Made by a program: the position numbers and the translations under genes. A DNA stretch of 35,365 bases from F23-D06 sp045116675 (GTDB taxonomy: Bacteria > Bacteroidota > Bacteroidia > Bacteroidales > WCHB1-69): assembly GCA_045116675.1 (NCBI GenBank), contig JBGUMF010000104.1:1-35365 (forward strand). Direction: 5' to 3'. This document shows positions 19,085 through 24,825 of this stretch, piece by piece. Within the stretch, counting starts at the first letter, position 1. Each line of letters opens with the position of its first letter. Under the pieces are notes generated by a model. That model did not search any database and was not told the DNA's origin. It saw only the letters and a list, made by a program, of their open reading frames with translations.

Positions 19085-19330
19085 ATGCAAAGAGAAGACG
19101 TCATCAAAACGGTGAACAACTTTTTAGTTGAAGAGATTGAGATAGAAGAGAATCTGCTGAACGAAGAAGCCCTGCTCAAAGAGGATTTAGGCATTGACAG
19201 TCTGGACTTCGTGGATATCGTCGTCATCGTGGAACGCAATTTCGGCTTCAAGATCAAGCCGGAAGAGATGAAGGATGTGAGGACACTGGGACAGTTTTAC
19301 GATTATATCGCCAACAAAGTGAAAGAATAA
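19085..19330 (+). CDS. Acyl carrier protein (ACP1)
   Basis: An 81-residue acidic helical protein with the phosphopantetheine attachment motif LGIDSLDFVD, Ser39 being the modified residue. It lies between KS1 (12 bases upstream) and the acyltransferase (one base downstream), which suggests it carries the growing chain and may present it to the acyltransferase. It is distinct from ACP2 at 24562, so the cluster has two carriers, as is typical of aryl polyene clusters (ApeE/ApeF). No phosphopantetheinyl transferase gene is in the window. Confidence 0.92.
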   Translation: MQREDVIKTVNNFLVEEIEIEENLLNEEALLKEDLGIDSLDFVDIVVIVERNFGFKIKPEEMKDVRTLGQFYDYIANKVKE

Positions 19331-19331
19331 C

Positions 19332-20252
19332 ATGGCGGAGGAGCGGCAGTGGCAAGGTAAGACCAGCGGCGGCAAGTTCGGTCAGCATTTCCTGTTTGTC
19401 CTTCTGAGGCACATCAAGGTCACGACCCTCTATCCCATACTCTACCTGATCATTCCGTTCTGTCTGCTATTATCGCGGAAGCCCAACCGGGCCCTTTTCA
19501 ACTATTTCCACCAAATACATGGCTACAGCCGGTGGCGCGCCCTGAAAGCCACGGCCCGCACTGCACACACGTTCGGCAAGGTGGTCATCGACAAATTCGC
19601 ACTCCTCGCCGGACGCAGCGACCAGTTCACGGTGAATATCCCCGACAAACATCTGTTCCATAACCTGCTGGACCAGCCCTCCGGATTCATGCTGGCGGGT
19701 TCCCACATCGGCAACTTCGAACTGCTGGGACATTGTCTCAAACAAGACCAGAAACCCATCAACGGCATCATCTTCGGCGGCGAAAACCCTGAAATGCAAC
19801 AACGGAGAATCGAGACATTCCAGGAAAACCATGTCAAGCTCATCCCCGTGATGCCCGACATGTCACATCTGTTTGCCATCAAAAATGCGCTGGACAACGG
19901 CGAAATCATCACCATCCACTGCGACCGCATCTTTGGCAGTCCGAAGAAAAAAATGGTCGAGTTCCTCGGGCATCCCGCCGAGTTTCCCATAGGGCCGTTC
20001 CGTCTGGCCGCCCAGATGGAGATCCCCATTCTCGCCGTTTTTCTGATGAAAGGGAAAAAAAGAGACTACAAAGGATACCTTATCCCGCTGACGGCAGACA
20101 CCACCCTGACCAGTGTCACCGCGCAAACGGAGCATCTGCTTCACCAATACGTGACCGCCGTGGAAGACATTCTCAAACAATATCCGGAACAATGGTTCAA
20201 CCTGTACGACTTTTGGGGGTTGGAGTCAAAATCCGGAATTTCAAAACGTTAA
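19332..20252 (+). CDS. LpxL/HtrB-like lysophospholipid or lipid A acyltransferase
   Basis: A 306-residue inner-membrane-associated acyltransferase. There is one N-terminal hydrophobic stretch (about residues 32-52) and the catalytic HxxxxE motif in GSHIGNFELLG (His125, Glu130), with further family-like blocks (HCDRIFG, FPIGPFRLAAQ). LpxL/HtrB-family enzymes move acyl chains from ACP onto lipid A or related lipids. In this setting the likely donor is the pathway product on ACP1 and the acceptor a membrane lipid, which would anchor the pigment or chain. The gene follows ACP1 by a single base, which indicates tight coupling. Family assignment is firm; donor and acceptor are inferred. Confidence 0.87.
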   Translation: MAEERQWQGKTSGGKFGQHFLFVLLRHIKVTTLYPILYLIIPFCLLLSRKPNRALFNYFHQIHGYSRWRALKATARTAHTFGKVVIDKFALLAGRSDQFTVNIPDKHLFHNLLDQPSGFMLAGSHIGNFELLGHCLKQDQKPINGIIFGGENPEMQQRRIETFQENHVKLIPVMPDMSHLFAIKNALDNGEIITIHCDRIFGSPKKKMVEFLGHPAEFPIGPFRLAAQMEIPILAVFLMKGKKRDYKGYLIPLTADTTLTSVTAQTEHLLHQYVTAVEDILKQYPEQWFNLYDFWGLESKSGISKR

Positions 20253-20272
20253 ATCCTAAAAAACATAATCCC

Positions 20273-21358
20273 ATGGAATTATCCTCTCCGCAAAAAGAAA
20301 TGTACGCCAAAGACCGTTTCTCCGCCGTGCAGGCACAGCGTCTGGCTCAGGAGATCGCCTTCGGCCCTATCGTGTTCCAGGTGGCCCGTCTCATGGTCAA
20401 ATTCGGCATCTTCCAGATGTTAAGTGATGACAAAGAGGGGCTTACGATGGCCGAAGTGGCCGAGAAAGCAGGCATCTCGCTCTATGGGGCCAAGGTCCTG
20501 CTGGAGTCCTCCCTGACCACTGGCACCGTCACCATGCGCGACGACCGCTTCCATCTGGCCAAGGCCGGCTGGTTCCTGCTCAACGACGAGATGGCCCGCG
20601 TGAACATGGACTTCAACCACGACGTGAACTACCTCGGGCTGTTCCGCCTGGAAGAGGCCATCCTCAACGGCAAGCCGGAAGGACTCAAGGTGTTCGGCGA
20701 GTGGCCCACCATCTACGAAGGGCTCTCACAACTGCCGCCGCAAGTGCAGAAAAGCTGGTTCGGCTTCGACCATTTCTATTCCGACAACTCCTTCTCGCAG
20801 GCACTGGAAATCGTCTTTTCCAGACAGCCCAAAACTTTGTTGGACGTGGGAGGCAATACCGGACGATGGGCCACGCAATGTGTGCGACACGATGCCAACG
20901 TACACGTCACCATCATGGACCTGCCCCAGCAGCTGGCCATGATGCGCGAACAGACCAAAGGGATGGAGGGTGCCGACCGCATCCACGGTCATGGCTGCAA
21001 CCTCCTCGACCCCAGCGTGCCCTTCCCCACGGGATTCAACGCCATCTGGATGAGCCAGTTCCTTGACTGCTTCTCCGAGGAAGAGGTCACCAGCATATTG
21101 AGCCGCGCCGCCGCTGCCATGGACCACGACAGCCGGCTCTACATCATGGAGACTTTCTGGGACCGCCAGCGTTTTGAGACAGCCTCCTACTGTATGGCCC
21201 AGATCAGCCTCTATTTCACCGCATTAGCCAATGGAAACAGCAAGATGTACTACTCCGGCGACATGGCCCGTTGCGTGGCAGATGCCGGACTTGCCATCGA
21301 AACCATCCACGACGGCCTTGGCCTCGGACACAGCATCATGCAGTGCAAACTCAAATAA
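20273..21358 (+). CDS. SAM-dependent O-methyltransferase (plant-type Methyltransf_2 fold)
   Basis: A 361-residue methyltransferase with an N-terminal winged-helix dimerisation domain (about 20-115) and a C-terminal Rossmann domain. The SAM loop is LLDVGGNTGRWA, with Asp191 and Gly193-Gly194. It resembles O-methyltransferases acting on aromatic hydroxyls or polyketides, so it may methylate an aryl head group, which would hint at an aromatic starter, or a carboxylate. The ATG at 20273 was preferred to an in-frame ATG at 20192, because the latter would overlap the acyltransferase by 61 bases and add residues unlike the family. It sits 20 bases after the acyltransferase and 6 bases before the dehydratase. 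Confidence 0.88.
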   Translation: MELSSPQKEMYAKDRFSAVQAQRLAQEIAFGPIVFQVARLMVKFGIFQMLSDDKEGLTMAEVAEKAGISLYGAKVLLESSLTTGTVTMRDDRFHLAKAGWFLLNDEMARVNMDFNHDVNYLGLFRLEEAILNGKPEGLKVFGEWPTIYEGLSQLPPQVQKSWFGFDHFYSDNSFSQALEIVFSRQPKTLLDVGGNTGRWATQCVRHDANVHVTIMDLPQQLAMMREQTKGMEGADRIHGHGCNLLDPSVPFPTGFNAIWMSQFLDCFSEEEVTSILSRAAAAMDHDSRLYIMETFWDRQRFETASYCMAQISLYFTALANGNSKMYYSGDMARCVADAGLAIETIHDGLGLGHSIMQCKLK

Positions 21359-21364
21359 GACGAC

Positions 21365-21775
21365 ATGTTCCCCACACCTGCCCTACCACTCATCCCGCAA
21401 CGTCCGCCTATGGTCATGGTGGACAATCTCCTGGCCTGCGACACCATCACGGTGCGCACCGACTTCCGCATCCCTGCCGACTGCCTATTCCTTCGCAATG
21501 ACGGTCTGTCAGAATCCGGACTGATGGAGAACATCGCCCAGACCTGCGCCGCCCGTATAGGATGGCTCAATCAGGACAAGCCCGTCCGTATCGGGGTTAT
21601 CGGGTCCATCAACCATTTCGAGGTCTTCCGGAGACCCGCTGCCGGCGAAACACTGCAGACCACCGTCACCGTCGAAAACGAAGTCTTCGAGGCCATCATC
21701 GTACATGCGGTGATACAACGGGAGGAAGAAAGGATTGCGCAGTGCGATATGAAGGTGTTTGTGGTTGGCAGTTAA
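21365..21775 (+). CDS. ApeP-like hotdog-fold 3-hydroxyacyl-ACP dehydratase
   Basis: A 136-residue hotdog-fold protein with the N-terminal LIPQRPPMVMVD block and the helix-capping SGLMENIAQ, in which Glu55 fits the catalytic acid of FabA/FabZ-like dehydratases. The HFPxxPxxPGV loop that supplies the catalytic histidine in FabZ is absent, as in the ApeP-type subfamily of aryl polyene clusters. The usual PHRPPM near the start is PQRPPM here. In the pathway it would take water from the 3-hydroxyacyl-ACP to build the polyene, perhaps with the second dehydratase at 28288; ApeI/ApeP work as a pair in known systems. Fold is fairly sure; catalytic competence alone is uncertain. Confidence 0.78.
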   Translation: MFPTPALPLIPQRPPMVMVDNLLACDTITVRTDFRIPADCLFLRNDGLSESGLMENIAQTCAARIGWLNQDKPVRIGVIGSINHFEVFRRPAAGETLQTTVTVENEVFEAIIVHAVIQREEERIAQCDMKVFVVGS

Positions 21776-21822
21776 TAATTAACAATTAATAATTAATAAT
21801 TAATAATTAATAATTAATAGTT
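21772..21822 (+). repeat. AT-rich intergenic repeat, copy 3
   Basis: This run of AATAATT units, about six in tandem and ending in TTAATAG, starts at the stop codon of the ApeP-like dehydratase. It has more AATAATT units than the other copies, so unit number varies between copies. The rest of the gap to 21914 is AT-rich with no recognised promoter box. Confidence 0.8.
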
Positions 21823-21914
21823 ATAGAGGGGGTAGTGGTTTGTTTAAAAGTTGATATAAGACTGATGGTTAACAGTAAATCATTAATCATTGTTTACATT
21901 TAAAATTGAAGATA

Positions 21915-22340
21915 ATGACCCAGAAGATATTGCAAGTCGAGAAAGAGGTGGAGGTGCGATTCAGCGAGGTGGACTCCATGGGCATCGTATGGCACGGGAA
22001 CTACGCCATGTATTTTGAGGATGCCCGCGAGCTTTTTGGGAAGACCCATCACCTCGAATATCTATACATATACGAGATGGGCTTTTATGCGCCCTTGGTG
22101 GAACTGAAAATCAACTACAAGAAGCCTGCCACCCTCAACGACAGGCTCCGTGTTACATGCACCTATCGGGAGACCGATGCGGCCAAAATCATCTTCGACT
22201 ATGAAATACGCCATGCCGGCACTGACGAGATTCTCGTCACAGGGCATTCGGTGCAGGTGTTTCTGGATATGCAACACCAGCTGGTATGGCAAACCCCTCC
22301 ATTTTATACCGAATGGAAAAAAATTAACGGCCTTTGCTAA
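21915..22340 (+). CDS. 4-hydroxybenzoyl-CoA thioesterase (4HBT)-like protein
   Basis: A 141-residue single hotdog-fold thioesterase. The N-terminal block VRFSEVDSMGIVWHGNYAMYFEDARE is the classic 4HBT signature, with Asp20 as the catalytic carboxylate. Such proteins hydrolyse aryl- or acyl-CoA and acyl-ACP thioesters. A member of this family (ApeK-type) is a regular part of aryl polyene clusters, where it may edit or release the chain. The ATG at 21915 is preferred to an in-frame TTG at 21906. It is the last gene of the first transcription unit and faces a convergent small lipoprotein gene 6 bases away. Confidence 0.87.
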   Translation: MTQKILQVEKEVEVRFSEVDSMGIVWHGNYAMYFEDARELFGKTHHLEYLYIYEMGFYAPLVELKINYKKPATLNDRLRVTCTYRETDAAKIIFDYEIRHAGTDEILVTGHSVQVFLDMQHQLVWQTPPFYTEWKKINGLC

Positions 22341-22346
22341 CGGACG

Positions 22347-22592
22347 CTACATGGCATTCGTGCAGGTCACCACATCCACACTGACCGTATTGCCGTACAT
22401 ATCCTCATGGAAAAATTCGCCATTGAGGCTGCTGCAGGCAGTTTCCGCATCCACGGTTTCCGTGTAATACTGATCGGTGCTATAGGTTTCATAATGCGTA
22501 ACCTTGTGACAGTCGCACTGTTTGGTGCAGCCTATGGACACTAAGGCGAGAAGCGGCAGGAGCAAGGCCGCCGAATAGAATAGACGTTTCAT
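22347..22592 (-). CDS. Small cysteine-rich lipoprotein, function unknown
   Basis: An 81-residue protein on the strand opposite to the surrounding cluster. It has a signal sequence with a lipobox (ALVSIGC, Cys22), followed by a 60-residue mature part with four further cysteines (CDC near residues 26-28, one near 53 and one near 77) and many threonines and tyrosines. It should be a membrane-anchored periplasmic or surface lipoprotein. I do not recognise a family. A good -7 box 21 bases upstream of its ATG supports a real gene. It converges with the thioesterase (6 bases between stops) and diverges from KS2, so it may be an independent insertion or a component expressed separately. Confidence 0.72.
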   Translation of the reverse strand: MKRLFYSAALLLPLLALVSIGCTKQCDCHKVTHYETYSTDQYYTETVDAETACSSLNGEFFHEDMYGNTVSVDVVTCTNAM

Positions 22593-22612
22593 AACGTTGG
22601 GTTTTAAGACTG

Positions 22613-22620
22613 CAAAAATA
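22613..22620 (-). promoter_or_regulatory. -7 promoter box of the small lipoprotein gene (minus strand)
   Basis: On the minus strand this reads TATTTTTG followed by CAGTC, matching TAnnTTTG. It lies 21 bases before the lipoprotein ATG and shows that the antisense gene is expressed independently of the cluster. Confidence 0.65.
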
Positions 22621-22689
22621 CTAATTTTCCCATTATTCTCAAACAGGAGACACCAACTATGACGTCGGGCATTCTAAACGCTTTTTTTG

Positions 22690-22697
22690 TATATTTG
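22690..22697 (+). promoter_or_regulatory. -7 promoter box of the second polyene transcription unit
   Basis: TATATTTG followed by CGCC matches TAnnTTTG. It lies 40 bases before the KS2 ATG at 22737, and a T-run is found just upstream. It faces away from the lipoprotein promoter. Confidence 0.65.
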
Positions 22698-22700
22698 CGC

Positions 22701-22716
22701 CCTATTATAAAATAGG
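22701..22716. promoter_or_regulatory. Inverted repeat at the predicted transcription start of the KS2 unit
   Basis: CCTATT-ATAA-AATAGG is a perfect 6-base inverted repeat with a 4-base spacer. It begins three bases after the -7 box and so covers the expected transcription start. It could be an operator or a hairpin at the transcript 5' end; no regulator gene is nearby. Confidence 0.4.
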
Positions 22717-22736
22717 CAATTTTTATTCGTAAGTAT

Positions 22737-24506
22737 ATGATTTACAGCATCGGAGACAGCATCATATCCCCTCTTGCCATGACCAGTCATGGCAACTTTG
22801 AGGCTGTGCTCCGCGACGAGAGCCGGCTGCAATACTACGAACATGCCTTCGGTTTGCCAGAGTCCTGCTTCCTCTCCCTTTTCGACGAGGGTCGCCTTGA
22901 CCAGTCTTTCAGCGCATTGTGGGACTACGGCACCGCCGGTTACACCAAGATGGAAAAATCGGCCATCATCGCCGCCAGCCAAGCCATCGAAGAGGCCAAT
23001 ATCGCCGCCGACCGCGACAATGTCATCTTTATCCTCTCCACCACCAAGGGCAATGTGGATTTGCTGGAAGAAAACCCTTACGAGCCGGAGCGCGTCTATC
23101 TGTGGCGCTCGGCACAGCTTATCGCCGAGTTTTTTGACAATCCCAACACTCCCATCGTGGTCAGCAACGCCTGCATCTCCGGATGCGCAGCCCAGATAAC
23201 AGCTGCCAACCTGCTGAATGCCGGCCGTTACCAATACGCCGTGGTCGTTGGGGCTGAGACCCTATCCAAATTCATCGTTTCCGGCTTCCAGTCGTTCAAG
23301 GCCCTGTCCAAAGAACGTTGCAAACCCTTTGACGCGAACCGCTGCGGCCTCAATCTGGGAGAAGCCGCCGCCGCCATCGTCTATACTGCTGGCGATAACT
23401 TCACGCAGGTGCCCAACAACGCCCTGATCATGCACGCCGGTGCCATCAACAACGATGCCAACCACATCTCCGGGCCCTCCCGCACGGGAGAAGGCCTGCT
23501 GCGCTCCATCACCAAAGTGACACGCGGCTACGACACTTCCCGTATAGCCTTCATCAACGCCCACGGCACCGCCACCCCCTACAACGACGACATGGAGTCG
23601 GTGGCCATCCACCGTGCCGGCCTGCAAGACACGCCCGTCAACAGTCTGAAAGGCTATTTCGGGCACACCCTGGGTGCCGCCGGCGTGCTGGAGACTATCC
23701 TGTCGCACCAAGCCCTCAAACATCAAACGGTCATCCGTTCCATGGGCACTGACACACCCGGCACCGCAAGTCCCGTCAATGTGGCCCTGCAACCCCAACC
23801 CACTTCCGGCGACGCGTTCATGAAACTGATCTCCGGATTCGGAGGCAGCAACGCGGCATTGCTGATGGAAATCAAACGGGAAAACGATTCCGTAGAGACG
23901 CAATGCATTGCGTCTCCACAACGGGAAAAACCAACAATTTCCGTGATTTCCGAATGCAAAATAAACGATGATAGCGTCATCTTGAACGGACAGACTATCG
24001 TCACGCGCACGGGGGAAAGCGACAGCTGGATGGCCGACATCTACCACGCCATCGGGATGCAGTACCCCAAATTTTTCAAGATGGACAACCTCTGCAAGGC
24101 CGGCACCTTGGCTGCAGAACTCCTGCTCAAGGATGTGGATTTCGACCGCGAGACGGTGAAGCCCGACTGGGCCGTGGTGCTGATGAACCAGGCATCCTCC
24201 TTAGACGACGACCGCCATTACCAAGCCACCATACAAGATGCGGACAACTACTACCCCAGCCCGGCCATTTTCGTCTATACGTTAGCCAACATCGTTACCG
24301 GCGAAATTGCCATCCGCCACAAAATCGGAGGCGAAAGCTCCTTCTATGTGCTTCCCGCCTTCTCTTCTGAATTGATGCAAACAACGGTGGATCAATGTTT
24401 CGCCGCCAATCCGGAACTGACGCATATCATCGGTGGCTGGGTGGACTATGATAATGGGAGGTGTGATGTGAGAATGTACTTGGTTCAATTAACAATTAAC
24501 AATTAA
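22737..24506 (+). CDS. Ketosynthase (KS2) fused to a C-terminal partial KS-like domain
   Basis: A 589-residue protein. Residues 1-380 form a complete condensing domain with Cys146 (SNACISGCAAQ), His276 (INAHGTATPYND) and His310 (YFGHTLGAAG), ending in ISGFGGSNAALL. After a linker (about 382-405) comes a domain of about 180 residues. Its sequence (AVVLMNQASSLDDDRHYQAT, then YPSPAIFVYTLANIVTGEI) resembles the N-terminal half of a KS without nucleophile or histidines. Similar short KS-like proteins occur as separate genes in Bacteroidota aryl polyene clusters, so a gene fusion is likely. A REP-type palindrome encodes part of the linker, and the last six codons (QLTINN) lie in AT-rich repeat copy 4. 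The ACP2 gene follows after 55 bases. Confidence 0.85.
   Translation: MIYSIGDSIISPLAMTSHGNFEAVLRDESRLQYYEHAFGLPESCFLSLFDEGRLDQSFSALWDYGTAGYTKMEKSAIIAASQAIEEANIAADRDNVIFILSTTKGNVDLLEENPYEPERVYLWRSAQLIAEFFDNPNTPIVVSNACISGCAAQITAANLLNAGRYQYAVVVGAETLSKFIVSGFQSFKALSKERCKPFDANRCGLNLGEAAAAIVYTAGDNFTQVPNNALIMHAGAINNDANHISGPSRTGEGLLRSITKVTRGYDTSRIAFINAHGTATPYNDDMESVAIHRAGLQDTPVNSLKGYFGHTLGAAGVLETILSHQALKHQTVIRSMGTDTPGTASPVNVALQPQPTSGDAFMKLISGFGGSNAALLMEIKRENDSVETQCIASPQREKPTISVISECKINDDSVILNGQTIVTRTGESDSWMADIYHAIGMQYPKFFKMDNLCKAGTLAAELLLKDVDFDRETVKPDWAVVLMNQASSLDDDRHYQATIQDADNYYPSPAIFVYTLANIVTGEIAIRHKIGGESSFYVLPAFSSELMQTTVDQCFAANPELTHIIGGWVDYDNGRCDVRMYLVQLTINN
23892..23919. repeat. REP-like palindrome within the KS2 coding sequence
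   Basis: Half-site GAGACGCAATG at 23895-23905 is followed directly by its exact reverse complement (23906-23916), a 22-base perfect palindrome. With flanks it extends to 28 bases with one mismatched pair. GTAGAGACG...CGTCTCTAC palindromes are widespread intergenic repeats in Bacteroidota. This one is in frame and encodes VETQCIASP in the interdomain linker. Confidence 0.85.
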
Positions 24507-24516
24507 TAATTAATAG
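24486..24516 (+). repeat. AT-rich intergenic repeat, copy 4 (overlaps the KS2 stop)
   Basis: Two CAATTAA/AACAATT units run into AATAATTAATAG. The KS2 reading frame enters the element, which provides its last codons and stop. The downstream 45 bases to the ACP2 start are AT-rich without a clear promoter. Confidence 0.8.
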
Positions 24517-24561
24517 TTAATAATTTTAGATTTTATAAGATTATTTAAAACATATTAGAAT

Positions 24562-24819
24562 ATGGAAGAATTGATTTTAGAATTGAAAGAAGGAATTATT
24601 GATGTGCTGAATCTGGAAGGCATGGCACCTGCCGATATCGATGAGAACGCCCCGCTTTTCGGGGAGGGTCTCGGGTTGGATTCCATTGACGCGCTGGAGC
24701 TCATCGTGCTCATGGACAAGAACTACGGTATCAAGCTGGCCAACGCCGAACAAGGCAAGGAGATTTTCAAATCCGTGCGTGTCATGGCCGAATACATCCA
24801 AGCAAACCGCACGAAATAA
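24562..24819 (+). CDS. Acyl carrier protein (ACP2)
   Basis: An 85-residue acidic helical protein with the 4'-phosphopantetheine site GLGLDSIDALEL, Ser41 being the modified residue. It differs clearly from ACP1 in sequence, with a longer first loop and the EQGKEIFKSVRVMAEYI C-terminal helix. It lies 6 bases before the KS-CLF gene, so it is the likely carrier for that condensing enzyme. Having two distinct ACPs in one cluster suggests separate roles for the starter or modified chain and the elongating chain. Confidence 0.92.
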   Translation: MEELILELKEGIIDVLNLEGMAPADIDENAPLFGEGLGLDSIDALELIVLMDKNYGIKLANAEQGKEIFKSVRVMAEYIQANRTK

Positions 24820-24825
24820 GCTGAC

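Noticed and set aside
20192..20272. Upstream in-frame ATG start for the O-methyltransferase
   Set aside because: It overlaps the acyltransferase coding sequence by 61 bases and adds residues that look like a shifted frame of that gene; the ATG at 20273 gives a normal 20-base gap.
21772..21822. Direct repeats that might be a CRISPR array
   Set aside because: Units are 7-8 bases, AT-only and without spacers; this is a simple tandem intergenic repeat.
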